Positions 1-7,535 of a stretch of DNA of 64,000 nt are shown piece by piece. Under the pieces are notes generated by a model that saw nothing but the letters and a program-made list of their open reading frames with translations, did no database searches and was not told where the DNA came from. Origin of the DNA: Gammaproteobacteria bacterium (GTDB taxonomy: Bacteria; Pseudomonadota; Gammaproteobacteria; Xanthomonadales; SZUA-36); NCBI GenBank assembly GCA_021772915.1, contig JAJFLB010000053.1:186001-250000 (forward strand), in the 5' to 3' direction. A program made the translations under genes and the position numbers. Numbering within the stretch: position 1 is the stretch's first letter; each line of letters opens with the position of its first letter.

Positions 1-168
1 GCGGTGGCTTTGTATGCCACTTTGCAACAGAGCAAGTCAGCGCAAGAAGTCAATGAATTACTGGTTGCGCTCGGCTTTGAGATTGATTATGTAAAAGACG
101 TTGCCAATCGCCGGTTGGTAGCTGCGCGACTGGGTAATACAAGGTTGATTGATAATGTTCGTATCTGA
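1..168 (+). CDS. panC: pantoate--beta-alanine ligase, C-terminal end (partial)
   Basis: Only the last 55 codons are in the window; the start lies upstream. The enzyme condenses pantoate with beta-alanine using ATP to make pantothenate in the cytoplasm. The visible tail ends with AARLGNTRLIDNV, which matches the conserved PanC C-terminus (the E. coli protein has AAWLGDARLIDN). The next gene, coaBC, begins inside this one, so the two are translationally coupled. With coaX after that, the order panC-coaBC-coaX is a CoA biosynthesis run. The identification rests on a short segment plus this context. Confidence 0.82.
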   Translation, partial: AVALYATLQQSKSAQEVNELLVALGFEIDYVKDVANRRLVAARLGNTRLIDNVRI

Positions 169-1396
169 AAAACTCAAAAAGCCACCCGGGATGCTATTGC
201 TAATGTCGGGGTCCATCGCCTGTGCCAAGGCTTCATCGCTGATCTCCGAATGGAGCAGACGTGGTCATGCTGTGCGGGTTGTCTGCACCCGGAGTGTGGC
301 TGAGTTTGTTGGTCCCGCCACCCTCCAGGGTCTGGGTGCAGAAATGGTGTTGGACAATGTATTTGCCGAAGGGCAGGCCATGGAACATATCAACCTCGCG
401 CGTTGGGCGGACATTATTGTGGCGGCACCGGCCACCTCAAACCTGATCAATAAGTTGGCCTCCGGAATAGCTGATGATGCCGTGACCACGGTTTGGCAGG
501 CGGCTTATGGACGGGACAAGCCGATGCTGTTGGTACCCGCCATGAACACCCGTATGTGGCGCTACCCCGCAACCCGTGAAAGTGTCCATCGGTTGCAACA
601 ATGGGGTATTCATGTATTGCCGGTGGGTAAAGGCGAGCTGGCTTGTGGTGAACACGGAGAGGGCCGTATGCTGGAGCCGGCCGACATTTTGCAAACCGTG
701 GACCGTCTGCTTGCCTTTGATCGGCCAGGATCCGGTAGGCGCGTCCTGATAACCGGTGGTGGCACCCGTGAGAGCATTGATTCAGTACGCTATATTGGTA
801 ACCTCAGCTCCGGCCGTACTGCTTCGAAGCTGGCCGATGAGCTGGCCGCGGCGGGACATGTGGTCACCTGGTTGGGCGCCGACGATGCCGTACAGCCCGT
901 GTTACCGGAATTGCTCGAGAGCTTCTACAGTTTTAAAGACCTTGAGCAGCAACTACGGACACTGTTGCGCAAACGGCACTACGATGTAGTTATCCATGCC
1001 GCTGCAGTCAGTGATTTTCATGTTTCTTCCGTTGAAGGCGAGAAGGGTGACTTGGTGGCGGGACAGCAAGGTAAACTATGCTCCGGTACCGGGTTATTGC
1101 TGCGGCTTGGTCCCAATCCCAAACTGCTTCGGCGGTTGAAGTCCTGGTCACTTAATCCTGCTGTGCGTGTGGTTGGCTTTAAACTCACGCATACCGAGGA
1201 TCAGCAGCAGCGTATTGCTGCCGTGCGGGATCAGTTCGAAAATGCGGGTGTCGATGTCGTTGTACACAATGACCTTTTCGAGATCGACCCCGGCCGACAC
1301 CCCTTTAGCGTGTTTACCCCGGCACTGGAGCCAATTTCCTGTGACGATGGTTCAGCACTGGCCAGAACCCTAAACAGGGTCATGGAGACAGTCTGA
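155..1396 (+). CDS. coaBC: bifunctional phosphopantothenoylcysteine decarboxylase / phosphopantothenate--cysteine ligase
   Basis: CoaBC converts 4'-phosphopantothenate and cysteine to phosphopantothenoylcysteine (CoaB half) and decarboxylates it to 4'-phosphopantetheine (CoaC half, FMN-dependent). The N-terminal flavodoxin-like half has the SGSIACAKAS start, the active-site His in MEHINLARWAD (about residue 78), PAMNTRMW (Asn near 131) and ACGEHGEGRM (Cys near 164). The CoaB half begins near residue 195 with ITGGGTRESID and continues with NLSSGR and HAAAVSDF. The length of 413 aa is normal. I start at the ATG at 155; a TTG at 149 is also in frame. It overlaps panC by 14 nt, and its TGA overlaps the coaX ATG. 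The CoaB half around VSSVEGEKGDLV differs from the common KIKK-type segment. Confidence 0.94.
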   Translation: MFVSEKLKKPPGMLLLMSGSIACAKASSLISEWSRRGHAVRVVCTRSVAEFVGPATLQGLGAEMVLDNVFAEGQAMEHINLARWADIIVAAPATSNLINKLASGIADDAVTTVWQAAYGRDKPMLLVPAMNTRMWRYPATRESVHRLQQWGIHVLPVGKGELACGEHGEGRMLEPADILQTVDRLLAFDRPGSGRRVLITGGGTRESIDSVRYIGNLSSGRTASKLADELAAAGHVVTWLGADDAVQPVLPELLESFYSFKDLEQQLRTLLRKRHYDVVIHAAAVSDFHVSSVEGEKGDLVAGQQGKLCSGTGLLLRLGPNPKLLRRLKSWSLNPAVRVVGFKLTHTEDQQQRIAAVRDQFENAGVDVVVHNDLFEIDPGRHPFSVFTPALEPISCDDGSALARTLNRVMETV

Positions 1397-2163
1397 TGAA
1401 ACTTTGCCTGGATGTGGGAAACAGCCATATTTATGGGGGTGTTTATACCTCTGGCGAAGCACGACTTACTTTTCGTAAATCCTCAATAATGGGGTCGTCT
1501 TCGGATGAGTACGGGTTATTTTTGCGGTCTGTATTACGGGAAAATGATCTTGATCCAATGGCGGTGTCTGAAATCGCATTGTGTAGCGTGGTACCCGAGA
1601 TGGTTTATGCGATCTCGGCTGCCTGTCAAAAGTATTTTGATATCCGGCCGTTTATTTTGCAGGCAGGGGTCAAAACCGGCCTGAAGATTCAATACCGTAA
1701 TCCTTTGGAAGTAGGCGCCGATCGAATTGCCAACGCCATGGCTGGCACTCAATTGTACCCCGGTGAGAACCTCATCATTATTGATCTTGGCACAGCGACC
1801 ACCCTGTGTGTGGTTGGCAAGGAGCGTACCTACCGTGGCGGGATCATTCTGCCCGGTCTGCGTATGTCAATGCAGGCGCTGGAAAGTGGTACTTCCAAGC
1901 TCAGATCGGTTGAAATTATTCGCAGGGATGTGTGCCTGGGAAAAACGACTGCGGAAAGTATCCAGTCAGGTCTGTTTTATGGCCATTTGGGAGCATTGCA
2001 GGAAATAATGCAGCAAATCAGGGAAGAAGAGTTTGGAGACCAGCAGCCCAAGGTCATTGCCACCGGGGGGTTCGCGTCCCTGTTCGGTGGCGTGGGCATA
2101 TTTGACCAGGTGGTACCAGACTTGGTTTTACAAGGTCTGCTGGTTGCGCTTGAGTTGAACTAA
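1396..2163 (+). CDS. coaX: type III pantothenate kinase
   Basis: This cytoplasmic kinase phosphorylates pantothenate with ATP, the first committed step of CoA synthesis, and type III enzymes are not feedback-inhibited by CoA. Family marks are the N-terminal DVGNSH phosphate-binding loop (residues 6-11), GADRIANAMAG (107-117), IDLGTATT (129-136) and a late ATGG. The length of 255 aa is typical. The ATG overlaps the coaBC stop as TGATG, so translation is coupled. With panC and coaBC it places three of the five pantothenate-to-CoA steps together. Confidence 0.95.
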   Translation: MKLCLDVGNSHIYGGVYTSGEARLTFRKSSIMGSSSDEYGLFLRSVLRENDLDPMAVSEIALCSVVPEMVYAISAACQKYFDIRPFILQAGVKTGLKIQYRNPLEVGADRIANAMAGTQLYPGENLIIIDLGTATTLCVVGKERTYRGGIILPGLRMSMQALESGTSKLRSVEIIRRDVCLGKTTAESIQSGLFYGHLGALQEIMQQIREEEFGDQQPKVIATGGFASLFGGVGIFDQVVPDLVLQGLLVALELN

Positions 2164-2193
2164 GAGGGATCCGTTTGAATTAGATTATATGAG

Positions 2194-2790
2194 TTACTCA
2201 ACCGGACTGCTTTCTCTCACGGCTCCGGTTAATACCAGCCGCATTGCTTGTTCAAACGTCAGGTCCAGCGGTGTCAGCGCACTACGGGGTAGAAACAGGG
2301 TATAACCACCGATCATATAGCTCATCGGCATATACACAGCGACCGGATCATCTGCGTCAGGTGTGAAGGGCAGATCATCAAACTGCTCACGTGTAACAAA
2401 TCCTATGAGCTGAATTGACTGGCCGGGCATTTGCACCATGACCACCTTGCCCAGCTCGCTGTCCTTGTCCGGGTTCAGATACCCAACAAAGTCCTTGATG
2501 GCAGTGTAGATGGTTTTAGCCAATGGCAGGCGGTTAAAAATCGCCTCACCGAGATTGAACAATTTTTGAAAAATCAGGACATGTGACAACAGACCAATCA
2601 GGGCTATCAATACAAGTCCGGAAACCAGTCCCATGCCCGGAACGTACCAGCCGGCAGGTAATGCGAACTGAATGATCGAGCCCATCAGCCGCTCTGCACC
2701 GGCGGCCATCCACCACAGGATGGCCAGTGTCAGTACGATTGGGATGACCACCGCCAATCCCTTCAAAAACAATTTTCCCAGAACGTTCAT
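2194..2790 (-). CDS. DUF502 family inner-membrane protein
   Basis: This is a 198-residue membrane protein of the DUF502 family, whose function is not established. Two hydrophobic segments are clear, at about residues 8-30 (LAVVIPIVLTLAILWWM) and 52-74. A soluble, mostly polar C-terminal half follows, with the family's KTIYTAIKDF segment near residue 90. It converges with coaX, leaving only 30 nt between the stops. The protein and its 5' leader stand alone; the imuB-like gene upstream on the same strand ends about 100 nt before it. Confidence 0.85.
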   Translation of the reverse strand: MNVLGKLFLKGLAVVIPIVLTLAILWWMAAGAERLMGSIIQFALPAGWYVPGMGLVSGLVLIALIGLLSHVLIFQKLFNLGEAIFNRLPLAKTIYTAIKDFVGYLNPDKDSELGKVVMVQMPGQSIQLIGFVTREQFDDLPFTPDADDPVAVYMPMSYMIGGYTLFLPRSALTPLDLTFEQAMRLVLTGAVRESSPVE

Positions 2791-2895
2791 AAGGGATCAG
2801 GTTGAACTATATCTCCGATTTATTCAACCAGGAAAAGGGGCCAGGTTGAACTCAAACTTCGAAATCTTTGATTTACTTAAGCTGCCGCCTTTTCT

Positions 2896-4332
2896 TTATG
2901 CAAATAAACCGTGCAGATACCAGCCTGGCCTGGGTTTGTATTCGTGAAAAGCCCACAGTGTGCTGCCATCTGGATCCCGTACGACAAAATAATCCCTGCG
3001 GCAGTCCTCACCGTCCCACCAGCCGGTTTCTATACGCTCGGGCCCCGCCAGTATGTGGTAAGTATCGATTCGGCAAGCTTGCGGCTTGGCCAATAACCAG
3101 GTGGGTCGTTGCGGCAGTTCGGTACAGGTAGCCGTTTCATCCAGTTCACGCAGTGACCAACTGTGTTCCGGACGGTAATCTTCCCGGCCCTTGAGTCCCT
3201 TGACAGCGTTTTCGCCGAGACGGGCCTGCAGGTGCTCGATGACAGCGTTGGCCGCGTCTGTGGAAGGTAACCCGGTTTCTGACAACAGGTCTTCCTGAGT
3301 TGCTGCAAAGGGTAGGAAACTGGCTGCCACCAATTGGATATGTCGTACTGGCTGGGGTAGTTGCAAGCGCTCCAGACGGTCGCGCAACAGCGTCATCAGA
3401 TGAGATTCAGAGCGTGTGATCTGACGCAGGGTCAGACTGATGCTGGTCGCCTCGACAGCCAGTTGCAGGTGAATCTGTAATGTTTGTATACCCCGATCAC
3501 GGGCACGCAATACCCCACATAATTCCTGTACCAGGCGCTTGAGAGGGAAAACCAGGCCTTGTGTGTGAGCTGTCTCCGGCAAATCCATACCGGTTGAAAA
3601 ACTGCCCGCTGGATGAAAGCTTTTACAGGGGTCGGGACACTGGCCCAGCAGGCGGTCCAGATAGTTACTTACCGCTGGTCCCAGCCGTCTTGTCAATGCT
3701 TTGCGTGGTAACCGGAATACTTCAGCAACAGTACGAAAACCGGTTTTTTTCAAAGTCTGTAACTGGGTCACCTGCAACTGCAAAGTGTCAATACTGAGTG
3801 CACCGATGCTTTTGCGTATGGCATCGCTCGTGTGGATGTGCAGACCGTGACGGGCGGCCAGGTGGGCCGCTTCCGGTGTGGGTGCAGAACCGCTTAACGC
3901 GTGGTAGCCAAGTTGCTCCAGTTCTTTATCGATACGTTCTGCCAATGTTTCAACAACACCAAACAGATGTCGGGAGGCGGCGACTTCGAGTAGCAGGCCA
4001 TTGCGTTGCGGGACAATACAGACCTGGCTGCTATATTGGTAGCACCAAGCTGCAATACGCTCCAGACTGGTCTGTTCAGCGTCTTGATTGCGGGCCGTTA
4101 ATTGCAATGAATCAGCCAGGTTTAAGGCGGTGCCTGCCGGCATGCCGATATGAATACCCAGGTCTTGCGCAGCCTGATTATGATCAATGATACATCGCCG
4201 GCCAGCTTGCTGATCGCTGATGGCCAGCGGGGTATCATGTTGTCCACTACGGTCGAGTTGGTCCAGGGCCAGGTGTGGAAAGTACAGGGCCAGCCATTGC
4301 GCGGGTTTTTTGGTGTGTATGCTGGTGACCAT
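2896..4332 (-). CDS. imuB: ImuB-like Y-family DNA polymerase homologue
   Basis: The 478-residue protein resembles ImuB, the non-catalytic Y-family polymerase relative that acts with ImuA and DnaE2 in damage-induced mutagenesis. It opens with the family's LALYFPHLALDQL strand, contains an ENAVKGLKGREDYRPEHSW-type segment near residue 380, and ends in GWYLHGLFA. The acidic catalytic residues of active DinB/UmuC enzymes are not seen: the usual SIDEA position reads LLLEVAASRHLFG, as expected for ImuB. imuA and dnaE2, its usual partners, are not next to it; the preceding DNA is a REP-like repeat and then an ABC transporter. No strict LexA box lies in front of it. Confidence 0.85.
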   Translation of the reverse strand: MVTSIHTKKPAQWLALYFPHLALDQLDRSGQHDTPLAISDQQAGRRCIIDHNQAAQDLGIHIGMPAGTALNLADSLQLTARNQDAEQTSLERIAAWCYQYSSQVCIVPQRNGLLLEVAASRHLFGVVETLAERIDKELEQLGYHALSGSAPTPEAAHLAARHGLHIHTSDAIRKSIGALSIDTLQLQVTQLQTLKKTGFRTVAEVFRLPRKALTRRLGPAVSNYLDRLLGQCPDPCKSFHPAGSFSTGMDLPETAHTQGLVFPLKRLVQELCGVLRARDRGIQTLQIHLQLAVEATSISLTLRQITRSESHLMTLLRDRLERLQLPQPVRHIQLVAASFLPFAATQEDLLSETGLPSTDAANAVIEHLQARLGENAVKGLKGREDYRPEHSWSLRELDETATCTELPQRPTWLLAKPQACRIDTYHILAGPERIETGWWDGEDCRRDYFVVRDPDGSTLWAFHEYKPRPGWYLHGLFA

Positions 4333-4480
4333 GTCCGGAGTTTACCAGCACCGGTTCTCTTTTCATGAGAATGAACTAAAAAGGTGTCAGTGGGTTAACT
4401 GTATCACGAGGTACAGGCAGGCCTTTAAATGCATGACACAGAGGTGTCCTTGTAGATCGGCGTGAGTCTATCTAATTCCC

Positions 4481-4541
4481 GACGAGCAAGCTCGTCAGTC
4501 CTACGGCCCTCGTAGGAGTGACGACGAAAGTCGTCGCGAAT
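4481..4541. repeat. REP-like palindromic repeat, locus A
   Basis: Two short hairpins face each other: GACGAG-caag-CTCGTC (4481-4496) and ACGAC-gaaa-GTCGT (4521-4534). Between them is the inverted pair CCTACG/CGTAGG. The same core occurs at 7414-7535 and 35881-35962. It fills the 248-nt gap between imuB and the ABC permease 3' end. Such paired hairpins resemble the REP/BIME elements of other Gammaproteobacteria; no RAYT transposase is in the window. Confidence 0.75.
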
Positions 4542-4580
4542 ATTGCGGGTTCCACACGATCAGGGTCGTCGGCCCCAGCT

Positions 4581-5528
4581 TCAGCTTTCGGTGGCTCTGC
4601 GTCGCAGCCACAGCGCGCCAGCCAGGAACACCGCGGCAATACCCAAGCCAATCAGCATATCGGTAGAGAAAATCCGATCAAACATGTTAGCCACTGTCAC
4701 CTGGTGACCATAGTCACTAGTGAGGGGTATACCCAATGCAGCCCCGAAACTGTCGTTATGTTCGTCCGCGGACATGATCAGGGGGCTGTTGGCAAACCAA
4801 TGCCCAAACAGACCGAAAAGATTGTCATTCACAGTGAAGGTGTGCAGAAAATCTACCCACAGCTCCAACACACCCAGCACCACCGGTGGCAGTATCGCGA
4901 ACAATAGCGGGATGCGTGGTGCAAATGCGGATACCAGGATCAACCAGCCATACAGGGGCAGGGCCCAGATAGACTGGGTAAAATAGCTCACCAGAACCAG
5001 GCCCCAAACTTCGAAAGGGTTACTCAAGCTCAGGAACAGGGTCCACGGATTCTCACCCAGTGCCATGATAGCTATGGAAAATAACAGCATGATCATGATG
5101 TGGGTGAGGACGTAGACGATCCAGAAAATAACCGGTGCCACAACCATGGCAGAAAGTAATTTTGAGCCAATCGTCATGGTGTCCGAGGCGGGCAGGGATT
5201 TCCAGAAAAGGATACTGCGGTCCTTGCGGTCATCGTATAAAGAGCCCAGCAGGTAGAAAAACACAACGAAGGCCAACACCATTGAGAAAAACACCGACAT
5301 TTCGAGGTTACCTTCGTACAGGATTTTGGCACGCAGACCGGCATCCTGTTGCGCGATAAAGCGCAGCAGTTCCTTCAGTGATTGAAATTCGTTGTCAAAG
5401 TGATTGAATGTGATCAGGAACATCAACATCGCTACAAAAAAGATACCCGCGATGATAAGAGGTGTAGTCCTGAAGGCACCTTTATTTTCCCAGAACTCAC
5501 GCTTTATCAGGGCCAGCATGCGGTTCAT
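4581..5528 (-). CDS. ABC-2 type transporter permease
   Basis: The 315-residue integral membrane protein begins MNRMLALIKREFWENKGAF, the usual cytoplasmic start of ABC-2 permeases. It has one hydrophobic segment at about 24-44 and five more between about 80 and 310. A large extracytoplasmic loop follows the first segment. It would pair with the ATPase encoded just upstream, whose stop overlaps its start by 4 nt (ATGA). The substrate is unknown. The regulator of the same operon is YtrA-like; such systems in Firmicutes respond to cell-wall stress, but transfer of that role here is inference. Confidence 0.85.
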   Translation of the reverse strand: MNRMLALIKREFWENKGAFRTTPLIIAGIFFVAMLMFLITFNHFDNEFQSLKELLRFIAQQDAGLRAKILYEGNLEMSVFFSMVLAFVVFFYLLGSLYDDRKDRSILFWKSLPASDTMTIGSKLLSAMVVAPVIFWIVYVLTHIMIMLLFSIAIMALGENPWTLFLSLSNPFEVWGLVLVSYFTQSIWALPLYGWLILVSAFAPRIPLLFAILPPVVLGVLELWVDFLHTFTVNDNLFGLFGHWFANSPLIMSADEHNDSFGAALGIPLTSDYGHQVTVANMFDRIFSTDMLIGLGIAAVFLAGALWLRRRATES

Positions 5529-6382
5529 GCGTCACCCCCGTTCATGATCGCCACAAACAGGTCGGCAACGCTCGGTGTGCGCAGTTCGCCTAATGGCTCG
5601 AGTTGTTCGCGGTTTGCTTTGTCGAACAGAAATATGTGTCGGCCGAATAACTCGCGTTCATTCAAAGGACGCAATTCTCGTGCTGCCTGGGCATTGTCCG
5701 GTGCAACCATTAGTTCGACATAGCGCTCCTGAACATCGTCCATGCTTGAGTTTAATGCAATACGGCCATCCTGGATAAAAACAAGATCACTAAGAATATG
5801 TTCGATTTCTTCCACCTGGTGGGTGGTAATGAGGATGGTGCGTTGTTCGTCAAAATAGTCGTTCAGCAAATTGGTATAAAACTGTTTGCGAAAAAGAATA
5901 TCCAGTCCCAGCGTGGGTTCATCAAGAACCAGCAGTTTTACATCGATGGCCATGACCAGTGCCAGGTGTAACTGGGCTACCATCCCCTTGGAGAGTTGTT
6001 TGACCTTGTGATCCATGGTGACCTTGGTGGAAGCCAGGTACCGCAGGCACTTTTCACGTGAAAATTTTGGGTGGATATCTTCAGTCAGCTCAATCAACTG
6101 CCAGACCCTGATCCAGCGAGGCAATACCGCCACATCGGCGATAAAGCAAACATCCTGCATCAGTGCAGCCCTGTCCTTTGAGGGGTCTTTCCCCAGCACG
6201 CTGAGCTGACCCTCGTAGGTAGCCAATCCAAGAATGGCTTTGAGCGCGGAGGTTTTTCCAGCGCCATTGGGACCAATCAAACCGACAATTCGGCCTGCCG
6301 GGATCTGCAAGTCAATATTGTCCACAGCGACCGTACTTTTGTAACGCTTGGTAAGACCCTGCGCGTCTATGACGTGGTTCAT
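5525..6382 (-). CDS. ABC transporter ATP-binding protein (YtrB-like)
   Basis: This 285-residue ATPase energises the adjacent permease. Walker A is GPNGAGKT (residues 37-44), the signature is the variant LSKGM (130-134) in place of LSGGQ, Walker B is LLVLDEP (150-156), and the switch His lies in ITTHQVEE. I start at the ATG at 6382, which overlaps the stop of the GntR regulator as TGATG; longer upstream reading frames run through the regulator gene in another frame. Gene order regulator-ATPase-permease, all overlapping, indicates one operon. Confidence 0.9.
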   Translation of the reverse strand: MNHVIDAQGLTKRYKSTVAVDNIDLQIPAGRIVGLIGPNGAGKTSALKAILGLATYEGQLSVLGKDPSKDRAALMQDVCFIADVAVLPRWIRVWQLIELTEDIHPKFSREKCLRYLASTKVTMDHKVKQLSKGMVAQLHLALVMAIDVKLLVLDEPTLGLDILFRKQFYTNLLNDYFDEQRTILITTHQVEEIEHILSDLVFIQDGRIALNSSMDDVQERYVELMVAPDNAQAARELRPLNERELFGRHIFLFDKANREQLEPLGELRTPSVADLFVAIMNGGDA

Positions 6383-6753
6383 CAGGATTGATCCTCTTTT
6401 TCTACAGCGGATTGAAGTAATTCTTCGACGTCCAGACCCAGATTCCGTATGCGGTTGACCATGGCGGGCCATTCATCATTAAGGAATTTCTGCCGCTCAC
6501 TGTCGACCAATTTTTGTTGTGCGCCAGTACATACGAACATGCCCAGCCCACGACGTTTTTCGACCAGGCCCTCGTCCACCAGGGTCTGATAGGATTTTGA
6601 CACGGTGATCGGGTTGAGTTGAAAATCGGATGCGACGGTTCTAACCGAGGGCAGGGCGTCACCTTCAGTCAGTGTCCCTTCCAGGATCATGGCGATGGTG
6701 CGTTCTTTTAGTTGCCAGTAAATGGGTTGGCTGTCATTCCATTGGGCGATCAT
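6382..6753 (-). CDS. GntR family regulator, YtrA subfamily
   Basis: At 123 residues this is the short YtrA type: a winged helix-turn-helix (about 10-75, with LPSVRTVASDFQLNPITVSKSYQTL split over the recognition region) and a short helical tail in place of a full effector domain. YtrA regulators usually repress their own ABC-transporter operon. I start at the ATG at 6753 because the wHTH follows directly. An in-frame extension to 6939 lies inside the inserted repeat element and looks non-native. The element ends 10 nt before the ATG, so the original ribosome-binding site may be lost or altered. A likely operator lies at 7306-7329. Confidence 0.85.
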   Translation of the reverse strand: MIAQWNDSQPIYWQLKERTIAMILEGTLTEGDALPSVRTVASDFQLNPITVSKSYQTLVDEGLVEKRRGLGMFVCTGAQQKLVDSERQKFLNDEWPAMVNRIRNLGLDVEELLQSAVEKEDQS

Positions 6754-6763
6754 ATCAGTGGTA

Positions 6764-7030
6764 GGGCCTGCTAACGCTTGCCAGGTCGTTGCGTTGCCGG
6801 CCCAAATGGTTCCAGGCAAGGCGCGAGGAGTGTGATTTGGTATATCCAAAGGAGTGACGAGCAACGTAGCATGGGGCCATTTGGGCCGGCAACCCGAAGG
6901 GGTGGGTCGCATTTTGTCCACTACCGCGTCTCTCTTCACTAAAGTATATGCAATACATTACGTTCATTGTTCCTAGTAATTGAACAAAATGGGATCTCGG
7001 CGCAGCGATCTGGCAAGCGTTAGCAGGCCC
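6764..7030. mobile_element. MITE-like element with 21-bp perfect terminal inverted repeats and TA flanks
   Basis: The ends are perfect 21-bp inverted repeats (6764-6784 and 7010-7030), similar for roughly a further 10 bases inward. TA lies directly outside both ends (6762-6763 and 7031-7032), as in target duplications of IS630/Tc1-mariner-type elements. Inside is a second perfect 17-bp inverted repeat (6793-6809 with 6877-6893) enclosing TTTGG-tatat-CCAAA. The 267-bp element has no transposase gene, so it would be non-autonomous. It separates the small gene at 7038-7274 from the YtrA-like regulator in the same operon. Confidence 0.8.
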
Positions 7031-7037
7031 TAGTTTA

Positions 7038-7274
7038 CTATCCGCGTCGGAAGAGAAGTAGACCAAGATTCAGGGAAACACTTTTGTACTCGGTCGTATC
7101 TGTGTCGTCATCATCAGTACTGGTTTTTGAGGTAGGGGTAAGCTCCGTGCCTGAAGAATACACTTCGCCGCTGGACTCAAGTTCAGCGGTCGAACTGAGC
7201 AACAACATGATCGCGGCGAACGCGGCCAGGTAGTTTGGGATATGGAGCCCGTTTTGTAGCTCTAGTTTCATCAT
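7038..7274 (-). CDS. small membrane or exported protein of unknown function
   Basis: A 78-residue product starting at the ATG at 7274 (a second ATG is at 7271), preceded by GAGAAG 5 nt upstream. It has one hydrophobic stretch (NYLAAFAAIMLLLSS, about residues 14-28), then an acidic, Ser/Thr-rich region with a DDDDTD run, and a hydrophobic end before RRG. I do not recognise a family. A good sigma-70 promoter with an overlapping inverted repeat stands 45 nt upstream, and the gene leads into the YtrA/ABC genes, so it was probably the first gene of that operon before the repeat element inserted. The much longer in-frame extension upstream crosses repeat DNA and is discarded. Confidence 0.55.
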   Translation of the reverse strand: MMKLELQNGLHIPNYLAAFAAIMLLLSSTAELESSGEVYSSGTELTPTSKTSTDDDDTDTTEYKSVSLNLGLLLFRRG

Positions 7275-7305
7275 TTTGCTTCTCACCAGTGTGGTGTAAT
7301 TCTCT

Positions 7306-7346
7306 AGTGTTGTAGTGAAGTATAACACTATAAAAATTAATTGCAA
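7306..7346 (-). promoter_or_regulatory. sigma-70 promoter with YtrA-type operator
   Basis: On the minus strand TTGCAA (7346-7341) and TATACT (7324-7319) are 16 nt apart. The inverted repeat AGTGTT-N12-AACACT (7306-7329) covers the -10 box. This closely resembles the AGTGTA-N13-TACACT site reported for Bacillus YtrA. The nearby regulator at 6382-6753 is the natural candidate to bind it, which would make the operon autorepressed. Binding is inference. Confidence 0.6.
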
Positions 7347-7413
7347 GTCGAATGGATGCTCTTTAACTTGGAAAAGACAACTAATACAAATCACAGGGAC
7401 GCCCGGCAGGTCA

Positions 7414-7535
7414 TGTAGGAGCGACGAGGTAACTCGTCGCGAACATGTCCGGTTGCCGACGAGTGAGCTCGTCGGTCCTACAGGTTGGGATCGTGGGTTT
7501 ATCAGGTCAAGGGTCCCGACGAGCATCCCCGTCGG
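7414..7535. repeat. REP-like palindromic repeats, locus B (three hairpins)
   Basis: Three perfect or near-perfect hairpins occur: GCGACGAG-gtaa-CTCGTCGC (7421-7440), CCGACGAG-tgag-CTCGTCGG (7456-7475) and CCGACG...CGTCGG (7516-7535). The first two are bounded by TGTAGGA (7414) and TCCTACA (7476-7482). The third lies inside the 3' end of the symporter gene and encodes its last residues. Core sequence is shared with loci A and C. Confidence 0.8.

Noticed and set aside
4399-4416. CTGT-N10-ACAG upstream of imuB, resembling a LexA box
   Set aside because: The spacing is 10, while the gammaproteobacterial LexA site needs CTGT-N8-ACAG.
6754-6939. Longer GntR protein starting at 6939
   Set aside because: The extra residues are encoded by the MITE-like element, and YtrA-type regulators are about 120 aa.
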